Shown here piece by piece: positions 31,623 through 42,935 of a stretch of DNA of 64,000 nucleotides; the first letter of the stretch is position 1; each line of letters opens with the position of its first letter. Both the position numbers and the translations under genes were made by a program. The stretch is taken from assembly GCA_033557465.1 (NCBI GenBank), contig CM066032.1, forward strand, positions 1,317,418,025-1,317,482,024. The letters are read 5' to 3'. Source of the DNA: Ichthyophis bannanicus (taxonomy: Eukaryota; Chordata; Amphibia; Gymnophiona; Ichthyophiidae). The notes beneath the pieces were generated by a model. The model had not been told where the DNA came from, did no database searches, and was given only the letters and a program-made list of their open reading frames with translations.

Positions 31623-31816
31623 CAGAGGCTCTCAACTCCAGTCCTGGAGGGCCAAACACCATTCAGGTTTTCAGGCTGTCCCTAATGAATATGCATGAGA
31701 TACATTTGAATACAATGGGGGCAGTGCATGCAAATACATCTCATGCATATTTATTAGGGACAGCCTGAAAACCTGAATGGTGTTTGGCCCTCCAGGACTG
31801 GAGTTGGGAACCTCTG
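31623..31816. mobile_element. Palindromic hAT MITE, copy 1
   Basis: A 194-bp near-perfect palindrome starting CAGAGG and ending CCTCTG, with 8-bp duplications CCCTAGAT (31615-31622 and 31817-31824). The arms hold CAGTCCTGGAGGGCCAAACA and TCAGGTTTTCAGGCTGTCCC; the centre is ACATTTGAATACAATGG. CAG ends and 8-bp target fit hAT. It has no coding capacity, so it needs a transposase in trans. Confidence 0.9.
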
Positions 31817-31824
31817 CCCTAGAT

Positions 31825-33117
31825 CTACTCATCAGAATCCTGGCCCTACCATTCTCACAACCTGTCCTCATCCCAGCATGCCCTCTACTTCCTAGCTCAG
31901 ATCTGCCTGCAGATAGTATATATAGTTGGATTATAACCTCTGCTGCTGCAGGCAATCTTGCCCTCTCTTTTTACCTTCTGGCCACCTATACATTGGTTTT
32001 CTGCCAGTGGGAGAGTGAGCAAGCAGCACTTATTACCTGCATCTGCCTCCAATTCTGCTGCCTTCCTTGTGAGATTGGAACATGAAGGGACCATTGGGTC
32101 TTGCAAGAATAAGAGGCCCCACATAGTTGTGATGTCAGGAGGAAGTCCTCAGAGGAAGAGATCATGCCAGGGAAGGAGCACTGCTTACTCAATTCTTCTT
32201 GTTAACCAAGTAAGGTAAAGAATGAAATGTGTTGATGTCAGGGTGTGGATGGGGCCAGCAAAAAGTACTGATGTCAGTAGGGAAAGGAAGGAAGAAGTCC
32301 CAGAATGAATTGATCCCAACATCCCCCACAGGCCACCTCTTGAGGTCATCAACAAATATTTCATGGTTTATTGCAAGCCTCTGTGGTAACTAATCATTTT
32401 AATAAGTAGAGAAAAGTGAATCTAGTAGATAGTCATTTGAGTCATGGCCCCACACCTTATGAAATCAGCATAAAAAATATTCCTCTACTTTGCTGAAAAA
32501 TAGCCTATAGCATAAAAAAGGCTAAAAGCAAGCAAAGTGTAAATGAACTTGTACTAGGTGATCAGAGGTTATGAAGCCAAGTAATGGAATTGCAAAGTGC
32601 TAATTTTAAGCAGAGTAGATAAGAGAGGTGATAATGCAATGCTGCTGTTAGAAAGAGACTGGAATAAAAAAAGGGGGCAAGCAAACAGAGCATGGCAAAG
32701 AAAGGCATTTAGAAACTGAAAGTATACATTTTTAAATTAAAAATGGTTGTACAAGGTAAACGTATCTTTGGAGGCGGAAGGTTTATGAAAAGATGATCTC
32801 CAGCTCCACCACTGATTTAGTTATAACCAGCTTTCTACAGACATTGTTGCAGAGGGGCAGACAAGGTGCTGATATATATCAAGAATATGCAGAGTGAATT
32901 CATGCTGGAACAATCAGCACTTTCAGCAGCTGCAAGGTGTTCTCGCAGTCAGTTACCCAGGTGTCTAGTTTCTCCATACAAAATAAATTAGCATTTTCTG
33001 CAAGGATAGTGAAGGTCTAAAAATACATTGAGATAATCTAGGAAGGCTGTTATTGGTATAATTGATAGAGGATTTAAGAAAGCTCCTGTAGATTGCTATA
33101 CTCTAGGTTAGTGGTAT
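31825..33117. other. Unassigned sequence
   Basis: No coding domain or repeat end recognised. Open frames near 31777-32218 extend from the MITE and look accidental. Confidence 0.4.
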
Positions 33118-33300
33118 TCAGGCCAGTCCTCAGCTCCCTTTCCCACACAGCCGTTCATTTTCCATGATACCACTAAAGAATATGAATGTTTTAGATCTGC
33201 ATGCATTGCCGCCAATGTATGCAAATATTCTCATGCATATTCAGTAGGGATCTTTAAAAAAACAACACTACTGACCAGGGGTTCTGAGTACTGTTTTGAG
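33118..33300. mobile_element. Degenerate relative of the palindromic hAT MITE
   Basis: It contains AGGCCAGTCCTCAG near the left, then GATCTGCATGCATTGCCGCC, then TATTCTCATGCATATTCAGT and AGGGATC, in the same order as copy 1, with much drift and an inner replacement. TSD not recognisable. Confidence 0.5.
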
Positions 33301-34728
33301 CACTATTGATCTGGGTTAGAAAAAGTGCACATATGAGGGATTTGTTGAGCTAGTTCTGCTGGCAATAGAGGAGAGAGAGAGAGAACATTGCTATAATGGC
33401 TTGCAGTCTTCTAATACGGTCAAAACAGAATAAGTATTTGTTTAGATCACAACATCCTGCAAGCTACTATAACCTGAGAGAAAGCAACAAAACTGCAAAG
33501 CACTCCCAAAGCAATAGGAAAGTGCATGAATCACAAATTTTTGTTTGCAGGTTTTTGGAACTTTTGCTCAGTTTTCAGGAAGTATTTTTGTTTCATTTCA
33601 GACATTCCCTTTAACAGAAAATATTTAATACATATTTGAGTTTTTAATATACACAAATAAACGGTACATGTCTTACTTTGTAGGTTAAATCATCCTAAAT
33701 CGATATTGCATACACCAAAGTGTGTGTTTACTAAAATGTGCTCAGTGGTTAGCGTGGGATTTAACACACCCTGTTAGCATGGCCCTGTGACAACCGTCAC
33801 TGCATACTAAAAACAGCCAGCATGCTAAAAATCCAATGCAAACAGCATGCAAAGGTATGGGGTAAGAACTGGAGGGGTTATGGGTGGAGAAGGGGTGTGA
33901 AGAGTGCTTGTGTTAGGACATGGTAAGTCACACTGCACTGCTGCCACTGCAGATAGCATGGGTGCACTCTTAATACTTCCTCAAGAGGAGGCGTTAAGTG
34001 CAATCATGCTACTAATAGGTAGTTAGTATGGCTGCTCCATGATCTGCTGATGAACATCCCAAACCCCCCATCATGATCTGCCTCAGAATCACTTTCCACA
34101 CCAGAATCCCCTCCCTGATCAGCATCACTTCCCTTCACCCTGTTCTCTTCCCCAGCATCATAGCATCACTCTTAACCCCCCAACCACTGATGAACAACCC
34201 CCTGAAAAGCATCATCCTCCCCCTGAAAAGCATCATCTGAACCCTCCTCCTCGATCCCCTGGAATTTTCTGGGCTCCTGCTGGGGCAAGAGTGATCCCTG
34301 AATATTCCTGCTCCTTTGACAGCCAAGGCTTAAATGGCCAAATAAGGGCAGGAGCATCTGGCGAGCCCTCTTGCTCTGTTACTCTTCTTCCATGGAAACC
34401 CCTGGTAAGTGCCAGTGGCGGGTACTGAGAAGTTGGGGAGGGTTGGATGATGCTCTTTGGGAGGAGGTGAAGATCATGTGATTCTCTTTGGAGGCAATGG
34501 GATGATGCTCATTGGGGAATGGAGGGAATGGGCAATGCTATGCTGACCGGAGAGGTGATACCGATGCAGATAGGGAGGAGTGAAAGTTATGCTCAGGATA
34601 TGAGACTCTGGTAACCTCGTTGGTTGATATCATGGCACGTGTATCCATACTATCGGCTGGTGTATTTACATTGTGGTGTCTGCCCTGTGCAGTAAATGTA
34701 GGACAGATGTTATTTCCCAAGCTGTATT
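33301..34728. other. Unassigned sequence with a short direct repeat
   Basis: No gene recognised. CCCCCTGAAAAGCATCATC is directly repeated at about 34199-34217 and 34218-34237. A TTTACTAAA-containing stretch near 33725 resembles the TIR family seen at 43440 and 60600. Confidence 0.4.
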
Positions 34729-34878
34729 AAGGCAATGGCATACGGGGGGCGGAGTCTGCCGCGGTAGGAAATGGCCGCATAGATTGTTTGCTCCTTCCCA
34801 ATACTTTAGAATCCGGAGCTAAGAACGATAACAGACCGTCTAAAACGCAGCTTTGAGCTCAGCTGAGATCCCGGAGCG

Positions 34879-35731
34879 ATGTCAAATCTAAAACCGGCGA
34901 AATTAGATTTTCACCAGGCGGCGGGGCAATCTAACAAGAGGGCAAAGCAAGAACTCTCATCCCCGCAGAAAATGGCGCCCGACAAAGTAACAGCGGAAGG
35001 GGTACAAGAGATCCTAATAGAGCTTCGGTCAGTTAAAGAACTCCTTACTACCAATACCGGTACGTTAACAAAGGTTCAAGAGGATCTGCGGGAGGTAAAA
35101 GAGAGTCTCGGCGACATGACTAGGCGCATGGCGGAGGTTGAGGAAGAGGTCGACAGGCAGTCCTCAGAAATTGCGCAGATTGGCCCGCTGGCTAAGAGGG
35201 TTACAGCGCTCGAAGGGCTTCTGGAAGACCACTCCAACAGGGCTAGGAGAAGCAACATCAGAATCTTGGGAGTGCCCGAGGGCCGGGAGGGTTCCGATCC
35301 CATAAATTATCTTGAAAAACTCATACCAGAGACACTGGGACTTACTTTTGAGAGACCCCTAGAGCTGGAACGGGCCCCATCGCGTCCCATCTCACCCTAC
35401 TTCTCAGACCCAACGTCCGCGGCCTTTTGTGGTGAAAACCCTGCGTTACCAACACGCTCTTCAAATCCTGCAAGCGGCGAAGCGGCGGCAAAATGTATTT
35501 CTGGATGGGCAGAGGATAACTTTCTTCCCTGACCTTAGCAAACAGACGACCCAGCATCGGAAAGAACTCTTAGCCTGCAGACCGATGCTCCAGCAAGCAC
35601 AAGCACGCTTTGGTCTCCTTTACCCCGCGAACATGCGGGTGACGCTGGATAATCGCACCCACACTTTCACGGAGGGACCACTACTCCGCGCATTTCTCCA
35701 GGAGCGGGCCCAGATGGAGGTGGGGCCCTAG
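34879..35731 (+). pseudogene. L1-B ORF1p with a single frameshift
   Basis: ATG 34879 opens MSNLKPAKLDFHQAAGQSNK (basic N-terminus). A long coiled coil (about residues 35-120; MTRRMAEVEEEVDRQSSEIA) leads to LEDHSNRARRSNIRILGVPE (RRM entry). The frame is lost in a C run near 35377, where one extra base turns the expected ELERAHR block into other residues. The right frame resumes at 35378-35731 with PFVVKTLRYQHALQIL, ITFFPDLSKQTTQHRKEL and GLLYPANMRVTL. Without that base ORF1 would be about 284 codons, close to the 282 of L1-A. It could also be a sequencing or assembly error in a homopolymer. Confidence 0.88.
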
Positions 35732-36156
35732 AGAAAGATGAGACTCTGCGGGTTAGCGGTACAGTGATAGCCCTGCTTTACACTGCGCTGTGAGGCTGAA
35801 CGTGAGCAATGTTTGTATTAACATGTCTGATGTCTGATAAGGTATTATAATAAGGTTAACATGTTCAATAGAATGACTACTCACATACCGGTGAAAATTG
35901 TATAATAGATACATGCTGTTATTGTGGATGGCTGTTGTCGAGCTTAGCTCATTAAATGTGATTAACTCTGCTTTTTTGATATTGGGAAGGGAGTAGTTGG
36001 GTTGGATGGACGGTTGGTACTCCACCATACAAGGAGTAATAGTTAATGGCAAGTTGCAGCCAGGTTACTTGTTTTCAAATTGCAAAGGTAATGAGACCCT
36101 AATTCGAGGGCAGCTGACCACGAACACCCTCCTCCCACCCCCTAGCAAGGTCCAGT

Positions 36157-39100
36157 ATGGCTAATCGCCGAGTGCGGGTAATGTCCCTAAATGTCAAAGG
36201 TATTTCTAATCCGGCCAAAAGGCAGAAAATCCTGACCTACTGTAAACATCAAAATGCAGATATTATTTACCTACAAGAGACCCATCTATCTCTCTCCGAG
36301 TCATATAAGGTGATGGATAAGACCTATCGGAATGTTCTTTCAGCGCCTGCCCTTAAGAAAAAAGGGGGAGTTATCATGCTGATTCGGAGAACCCTGCAGG
36401 TAGAAGTTAAGGAGACTAAAACTGACCCCGCAGGCCGTTGGGCCAGGATGACAGCAGTACTCAATAATGATTTATGCACCTTTATGACGATATACGGTCC
36501 CAGCACGGACGATCCACAGTTCTTTATTCAGGTCGCCCAGGAACTTCTAGAAACGGGCTCATCAAGTATCATACTGGGGGGAGATTTCAATCTTATACCT
36601 GACCCTCTCCTTGATAGAACCCCATACCGGCCGCAACATAAGCCTCATTCGTCTGCCGAATTACAAAATCTGAAGGATCTGCTTGGGCTGCTAGACCCCT
36701 GGAGGCTGCTCTCCCCTAACGGGAAAGAGTATTCCTTTTACTCTCTGCCCCACAATTCACAAACTCGAATTGACTATTTCCTTACTTCCAAGACGCTACT
36801 ACCTAAGATAGTGGCTACAAGTATGCTTCCAAGAACAGTCTCCGATCACTCAGCGATTTTGCTGGATCTCAGTTTGGGCCCCGAAAAGACATCCGCGGGG
36901 CGGTTTATCTTTGAGAAGCGCTGGTTAATGGATGAGGACTTCCACACCACAATGAAGGCAGCTATCACAGACTACTTTGATGGAAATCACTACGGGGATA
37001 CCTCCACATGGGCCTGGTGGGAGGCCTTCAAGGCTAGTGTACGTGGCAGTATGACCGCCTATAAGATCCGTAAGTACAAGGCGGAGGTAAAGGGAAAGGC
37101 GGAGCTGGAGATTGAAATTCGAGCGGGGGAGCGGCTCCTGGCTAACTGTGCAGACCCGACAATCCTACTGCGATTGCAGAAGCTCCGGTATCAATACAAT
37201 GCACTTTTGCAGACCGAAGTCAGTGAATCGATTAGAATACAACAAGGGAGACACTATCATGACAGCAATCGGGCTGGTACGCTGCTTGCAAACACGCTAA
37301 AGGTGAAACGGGCAGTGAACCGGATTGCGGGACTGAGAGACTCAACAGGAGTGTTAAAAGTCACGGATGAAGAGATCTTAGCTATTTGTGAAACCTTCTA
37401 CTCTAATCTTTACCAATCTGAAGTTTTGTGGGATGAATCGGCGTTTACAGAATTTGTATCCTCCATAACGGGTCCACAGCTTGCGGAATCACAGCAACGG
37501 CTTCTTGCAGCAGATGTCACTAGTAAGGAGCTGCGCACGGCTCTCCAACAATTGGCAAAGGGTAAAGCCTGTGGCCCGGACGGGCTGCCAGTTGAATTCT
37601 ATGAAGCCTTTGCAGATCAGCTGACACCGGAATTGTTGCTATATTACGCTGGAATAAGGGAAGAGTGTCCGGCGGTGGGAGCGCTTGCAGCGGCGACGAT
37701 AGTAATACACCCCAAGCCCGGTAGAGATCCGGAGAAGGTGGAGAATTATAGACCTATCTCTTTGCTAAACGCGGATTATAAAATCTATGCTAAGATCCTA
37801 GCTAATCGATTGTCCAAGGTGATGGGATCCCTTATCCATCCTGACCAATGTGGATTCATGCCAGGGAGATCCACGGCAGACAATGGTCGTATGTTGGCCC
37901 ATGTCCTCCGAAAGGCGCAGCAGGTGGACCAGCCAATTGTGGGCCTTGCGATGGACGCTGAAAAGGCGTTCGACAGAGTCGAATTCCCCTATCTGTTTCA
38001 AACCATGCGCTGGATGGGCATCCCGGATAGTTTTCTAAATAGCATCCAAACTGCTGTACACCAAGCCGGTCGCGCCCGGGTAGCGGCGAATCATACGACT
38101 TCACGAGAGTTTCAGCTCACCAGGGGTACTAGGCAAGGATGTCCTCTTTCTCCCCTATTGTTTAACCTAGCCTTAGAACCACTGATGCTCAAAATTCGAC
38201 AAGCATCCAACATAGTGGGAATCCAACTTGAAGGGTATCATTGTAAGCTGTCAGCCTATGCAGACGACCTCCTGCTCTTCCTGGACATGAAGTCGGTGGA
38301 TGTCGTCTTACAGACTATTGATAACTATGCCTGTATTTCGGGCTACAAGTTGAACCTGGAGAAGACTACCAGTATACCGCTCACACCTGCAGTCCTGGAA
38401 GACAAACTCCGGCGATATCCCTTCCAAATTGAAAAATCATCTTTCAAATATTTGGGAGTCGTCTATGGTACTACCATCGCGGACACAGTCTCCCTTAATA
38501 GGGGTCGATGTATTGCGATACTGGAAGAATGTGTGGGTAAATGGTCGCCACTAAATCTGACATGGTGGGGCCGTTTAGAAACCATTAAAATGGTTGCAGT
38601 CCCTAAGATCACATATATCTTAAGTATGATCCCGGTATTTTTTGATAAGAAATTTTACCGAGACTTAGAAAAAAAACTACTTATTTTTCTTTGGGCAAAG
38701 AAAACGCCTCGCATTGCCGCCTGGAAACTAAAGCTCCCCAAGAACCAGGGAGGAGTGCATTTTCCGGATTTCTATCGCTATCATGTAGCTGCCATGTCCA
38801 AGCAAGGCGCCTGGTGGGCGGAGGAGCTGGATACCCCAGGTGCCCCCAGTTGGCTCTCAGTTGAAACAGCAATAAGTGATCCTCTCCCACTGCGGTATCG
38901 CATCGGGATAACCGCCCCGCCATCACACCTACAGATGCAAAATGTGATCCTCTCTGCCACTCAGCAAGCCTTCAACTTAGTACTGCCGTTCATGGGGGAC
39001 GAGCAACCCTACACTGCAGCCACTCCGCTTTGGCTTAACCAACGCTTTAAAATCGGTGGGACGTGTATCGCATGGTCCACTTGGATACGCCATGGTATAA

Positions 39101-39804
39101 TCTGCTTGGGACACCTTATTTGTGGGCAGAGATATAAATCCTTTGCAGAGCTTCAACAGGAATTCCAACTCCCGTATCAGTGCTTTTTTCAGTGGGGGCA
39201 GTTGCGCCACTGTCTGAGTCACGTTGGGGTAACACCTTTAAACCTGGCCAGTGGCCGCTCACCCTTCCTTCTGTTTCAAGAACTCCGGATGGGAACAGGG
39301 CAAATCTCAAAGTTGGTGACGTTACTTAGATCGGCGGACGAGCGCAACCCGAACAGTGCTCGAGTACGATGGGAGAGTGAAGCCGGACCACTGGCAGTCC
39401 AAGAACTGTGGGCTTCCTTTTGGGGATCCCAGATACGGATTACGCGGTCTGCCTCACTCACGCAGACGTTGTACTTCCTAGCACATCGTGCTTACCTGAC
39501 CCCAGTTAAGATCGCCCGGTGGCAGGAGCAGAAGGATGGTCTCTGTTGGTCGTGCAGTTCTGATGTTGGGACTCTAACGCACATGTTATACAGCTGTCCG
39601 CAATTAGCGGCCTATTGGCACGGGATATGGAAGCGAATGCAGCGGATGTTCAAGATTGAAGCGCCCTTAACCTTCCATATTATTGTATACAAGTCCTTGG
39701 CGGATGTGCCGTGCTTACAGAAGCAATACCACGCACTGTTTGATCTGCTATTGAGTTTGGCGCTAAAAGCGATTTTGAGCCACTGGAAATCATTCAGTAC
39801 CTGA
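36157..39804 (+). CDS. L1-B ORF2p: endonuclease, reverse transcriptase, CCHC
   Basis: A single open frame of 1215 residues. AP-type endonuclease: LNVKGI (N12), LQETHL (E41), GGDFN (D143, N145), RIDYFL (D206) and SDH (D230, H231) are all present. RT: NYRPISLLNADYKIYAKILA, GLAMDAEKAFDRV (D600), RGTRQGCPLSPLLFNLALEP and YADD (701-704). C-terminal zinc knuckle C1130-x2-C1133-x8-H1142-x4-C1147. All catalytic positions I can check are intact. The frame ends at 39804 in HWKSFST, about 40 codons early by comparison with L1-A: a one-base shift hides the last segment (IQYLTVEYWWNLVCY, to about 39930). Makes a nick in target DNA and primes cDNA synthesis there. Confidence 0.95.
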   Translation: MANRRVRVMSLNVKGISNPAKRQKILTYCKHQNADIIYLQETHLSLSESYKVMDKTYRNVLSAPALKKKGGVIMLIRRTLQVEVKETKTDPAGRWARMTAVLNNDLCTFMTIYGPSTDDPQFFIQVAQELLETGSSSIILGGDFNLIPDPLLDRTPYRPQHKPHSSAELQNLKDLLGLLDPWRLLSPNGKEYSFYSLPHNSQTRIDYFLTSKTLLPKIVATSMLPRTVSDHSAILLDLSLGPEKTSAGRFIFEKRWLMDEDFHTTMKAAITDYFDGNHYGDTSTWAWWEAFKASVRGSMTAYKIRKYKAEVKGKAELEIEIRAGERLLANCADPTILLRLQKLRYQYNALLQTEVSESIRIQQGRHYHDSNRAGTLLANTLKVKRAVNRIAGLRDSTGVLKVTDEEILAICETFYSNLYQSEVLWDESAFTEFVSSITGPQLAESQQRLLAADVTSKELRTALQQLAKGKACGPDGLPVEFYEAFADQLTPELLLYYAGIREECPAVGALAAATIVIHPKPGRDPEKVENYRPISLLNADYKIYAKILANRLSKVMGSLIHPDQCGFMPGRSTADNGRMLAHVLRKAQQVDQPIVGLAMDAEKAFDRVEFPYLFQTMRWMGIPDSFLNSIQTAVHQAGRARVAANHTTSREFQLTRGTRQGCPLSPLLFNLALEPLMLKIRQASNIVGIQLEGYHCKLSAYADDLLLFLDMKSVDVVLQTIDNYACISGYKLNLEKTTSIPLTPAVLEDKLRRYPFQIEKSSFKYLGVVYGTTIADTVSLNRGRCIAILEECVGKWSPLNLTWWGRLETIKMVAVPKITYILSMIPVFFDKKFYRDLEKKLLIFLWAKKTPRIAAWKLKLPKNQGGVHFPDFYRYHVAAMSKQGAWWAEELDTPGAPSWLSVETAISDPLPLRYRIGITAPPSHLQMQNVILSATQQAFNLVLPFMGDEQPYTAATPLWLNQRFKIGGTCIAWSTWIRHGIICLGHLICGQRYKSFAELQQEFQLPYQCFFQWGQLRHCLSHVGVTPLNLASGRSPFLLFQELRMGTGQISKLVTLLRSADERNPNSARVRWESEAGPLAVQELWASFWGSQIRITRSASLTQTLYFLAHRAYLTPVKIARWQEQKDGLCWSCSSDVGTLTHMLYSCPQLAAYWHGIWKRMQRMFKIEAPLTFHIIVYKSLADVPCLQKQYHALFDLLLSLALKAILSHWKSFST

Positions 39805-39949
39805 CTGTGGAATACTGGTGGAATCTTGTATGTTATCACCGAGCCTGTGAGATGGCATATGTGAAGCAGAATCCTTCTTACAAGAGATTATTGGGCAAGT
39901 GGGACACCTCAGCGCCGCGGTGCCAATAATAGATAAATTGCACTTCCAG

Positions 39950-40572
39950 TGGAAGATGGTTACTCGTGGTCAGCGCCCCCCCCCCTCCTTCTCCTCTTTA
40001 GTTCTCGTCTGCTCCGACTCTTCTCCCTCTTCCTTTGGGAATCCACCTCAATATTATTCAAAACATTACTACTAACATTCAAGGCCACTAAAAGCATCAC
40101 CTCCTCCTCTCTAATAGACCTCATTCAGGCCGTCCCACCCAACAGATCCAGGAGAACGATATCAACAAATACTCTAATCATCCCAAAAGCAGCAACAAAA
40201 TGCCTATCAGTGACATCTAACAGGGCCTTCAGATTCTATGCCCCTAAGTACTGGAACGCTCTACCCCAGAGATTAGTTCTATCACTGATCTATCCCTTTT
40301 CAGAAAGGCACTCAAATCCCACCTCTTCCCCCAATATTACTTGACCAACTAACCAATCTTATTCACTACCCAAACTAAGAACAAATCCTGTTATGTATAC
40401 TTGTAAATACTCTTGTAAATACTCTTGTAAATAGTTGCAGTAATGACGTCCCATGTTTTATCCAAGTTCTCTGACCTTGTTCTCTGTAAAACCTAACAGT
40501 TTGTTGTTATGGTATGTTGTTATATTGTGAACCGCGCTGATTCTGAATAGAGCGGTATATAAGAGCCTGTAA

Positions 40573-40604
<32 letters not shown>

Positions 40605-40608
40605 CACT
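39950..40608 (+). mobile_element. L2-type LINE 3' end nested in L1-B 3' UTR
   Basis: It codes for the last part of an L2 ORF2: TLIIPKAATKCLSVTSNRAF, FYAPKYWNALPQRL, then (after a shift) LSLFRKALKSHLFPQYYL. The 3' UTR ends GTGAACCGCGCTGATTCTGA, ATAGAGCGGTATATAAGAGCC and (AAATA)n at 40569-40604. The remaining L1-B 3' UTR resumes afterwards (40609-40749). Because it sits in a young L1, this L2 insertion is younger still and marks an active L2 lineage. Left boundary approximate; no TSD seen. Confidence 0.82.
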
Positions 40609-40762
40609 GATGATTGATCTAGTAGAGAATGTGTAGGAACCTGTCTGTATTAGCCTATGCTCTGTTTGCATTTGCACTAATGTATTATGTTTTTTATGTT
40701 GTGTTTTTTTGAAAAGTGCTAAATAAATACTTCAAAAAAAAAAAAAAAAGGCAATGGCATAC

Positions 40763-40949
40763 ATTATTTGCCAATAACACATCTTAACATAACAACTCAT
40801 TGTTATGCAAAAATGAATAATGCGACTTGTGTTAATCCTCAAGAAGTGCTGTTATTTTTTATGCCTGAGAACATAGGGCCACTAACAGATGGCTGATGCT
40901 CCCAAGAAGGGGAGGGAGATGTGTCTTGTTTTACCCCTGCCTACACCTT
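40763..40949. other. Unassigned flank of L1-B
   Basis: AT-rich, no recognised feature. Confidence 0.4.
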
Positions 40950-41085
40950 CTGTGTTTTGTGTTGTGTCTTGACTATATTGTAAGCTCTGATGAGCAAGGA
41001 TTGTCTCTTACATGTCTGTGCAGTGCTGCGTTTGACTGGTAGCACTATACAAATGCTGAGGAGTAGTAGTAGTAGTAGATGGGTA
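40950..41085 (+). repeat. LINE/SINE-type 3' tail ending in (TAG)n microsatellite
   Basis: TTGTAAGCTCTGATGAGCAAGG, then TGTCTCTTACATGTCTGTGC and GTAGCACTATACAAATGCTGAGGAG, followed by six TAG units (about 41064-41079). I know this wording as a common 3' tail in amphibian and reptile genomes, but cannot say which LINE or SINE it belongs to. Confidence 0.55.
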
Positions 41086-41639
41086 AGAGGAATGGGAGGG
41101 AGATTAGAGTAAGAACAGGAGTTAGGAAAAGGTAAACATGGGAACAGGAGGAATCAAGAGTGTGCATGAGGTACGTCTGGTTGGTGGGCTCCAGAGCTTG
41201 GAAGGCTGTTGGGGCTCAGTAATAGCAGGAAAAGGGGAGGCCTAAGAGGCATGTGGGGCCATGTGCGAAAACTAATTGTGGGGCCTCATTTGCAGAACCT
41301 GAAGGGATAATTAGTCTAAGTGTGGATTTCATAGGGCTTTGTTTGCATAAATATTTGCATGCTGATTTATTTAGTCAGTGTTATCATCAGGTTAATGATG
41401 AGAAGGGAAGATTGCAAAGTGGGAGAAAAATATCCTGCTACAGTAGCTACACAAGATCATGTGCCAAGGCTGTGTTGGACTTAACCTTGTCAGAGCGGGA
41501 AAAGTCCTGAAAATCATCAACAGTGAAGCTTATCCAGCCACAACCCAAAATTTAAAGAGATGTCCCTTTTTAGATTTCCTTGAATCTGAACTGACAAAAT
41601 ATTTTAAAATTTCAGATTGGCAGCATTAACAATACAAAA
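41086..41639. other. Unassigned sequence
   Basis: No recognised gene or repeat end. Confidence 0.4.
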
Positions 41640-42300
41640 CTGCAAATCTCATAGACAATCCATATTCATCTACCCCTCTTACACCCTACAGGTGATTCCA
41701 TCATCCTCAGAGCCCTCACAAACACAAAACTCAGCTAGCTAAGTTCTCATGTGCTTGATGCTATCTTGTAGATGTATTAAACTATTTCCCATAAACCCCA
41801 TAGTACTTCTGCCGATAGTATGACCTATCAGCGTGAGTCTTCAACTCCATCTTCTTGATCATAGGCCCACATTCCCCACAGGCAACCCCATATTCAGACA
41901 CTCTCCTCTCATCTATCTACCTCCCTCTTGACATCCGCTGCAAATCAGTCATTTTCTATCTTGAGCCTCCCTTTTGGGATTCCCTTCCTCTATATATTTG
42001 CTAGACGATATCTTTCTCTAAGTTTAAAAAGTGGTCAAAAAACTTGGCTTTTCAAGCTTGCTTTTGCCTAATCCCTACTCAGTTGCCCACTCGTATCTAT
42101 CCCTGGTGTTTGGGGGTGATGCTAATTTCTAACTACTCCTTCCCTGCCATTCTCTGTTTTCTCCCTATGTTATTTCTTCTGTAGTCCTTTTTCTATTTCT
42201 CTTTGTTCTGCTCATAGTTTTTACTCTGTAAATCGCCCTGTTGTGCTTTTGCTCTAAGGGCAGTATAAAAAGTAATGATAATTAACATAAATAAAAATAC
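41640..42300 (+). pseudogene. Old L2-type 3' fragment
   Basis: FWDSLPLYI, then SFSKFKKWSKNLAFQACF across shifts, is the L2 C-terminal block (W.SLP......SL..FK..LKTWLF). The 3' UTR ends CTGTAAATCGCCCTGTTGTGC...GGGCAGTATAAAAAG...AATAAAAATAC, an L2 tail. Much more worn than the copies at 25.4 and 39.9 kb. Left boundary uncertain. Confidence 0.6.
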
Positions 42301-42935
42301 AACAGAAGATAGGAACCAGCTGAACTGTGATATTTTAAGGCAGACTGTTACATATAGTCAAGCTGGGAAGGGATTTTTCCTATATCTAGAAGTTAAAGAA
42401 TAGAAAAGGGTAGACAAGTGTAACTGCATAAAGGAACCTGCAAATACCCAATAGTAAGAAATTTAAAATTTGGGAGATTGATATTTTTTAAGGTGGACTG
42501 GCATCTTTCATCTGGGGCCGAATTGAGGATGCCAGAGGTATAGAATAAGGACCGAGAAACAGCCTGCCTCACTATTACTGGGTCATAAAAAAGAAAAAAT
42601 ATGGCTGATAATATTGCTCTAACTAGGTTCTATTATTTTTTCATGTTTTATTGGATGTTATTGTATGTAAAGTTTTAGCACTGTCATGTTAATTATCAAA
42701 TAACTTGTGTGTTTTTGTTACGTTATTAGGAATATCTGCAAACAATGTGCTATATATGTAAGGGGGGGGGGTGTATACATAGTGGTTACCTTTCCTCCTC
42801 TAGAGAATAAAGTCTTGTAACCTGAGATCTTATTGAACATAGACAAAAGAAGAAAGGCAATACAAAAAACAAAGGTTCCATACACATCAGATCCCTGCCA
42901 CAGATAAAGGCTGTGGTGAGCATGTTCGCAGACCC
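42301..42935. other. Unassigned sequence
   Basis: No recognised feature; a G-run lies at about 42763-42771. Confidence 0.4.

Larger units (their letters stand above)
34744..40749 (+). mobile_element. L1-B: young, nearly intact full-length L1
   Basis: A complete L1: 135-bp 5' UTR, ORF1, 425-bp spacer, ORF2 of 1215 codons, 3' UTR with an inserted L2 tail, and a 16-base poly(A) at 40734-40749. The 13-bp target duplication GGCAATGGCATAC (34731-34743 and 40750-40762) is perfect. The start GGGGGGCGGAGTCTGCC..AAATGGCCGCATAG resembles the start of human L1, including the ATGGCCG YY1-like core at 34771-34777. Damage is slight: one frameshift in ORF1, one near the ORF2 end. It is the youngest-looking autonomous element in the window, apart from its own L2 insertion. 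Confidence 0.93.

Noticed and set aside
31777..32218. Frames of 86-102 residues after the palindromic MITE
   Set aside because: They begin inside the MITE arm and show no domain; most likely chance.
40569..40604. (AAATA)n as an independent microsatellite
   Set aside because: It is the 3' tail of the nested L2 copy, as at 26520-26552 and 30745-30762.
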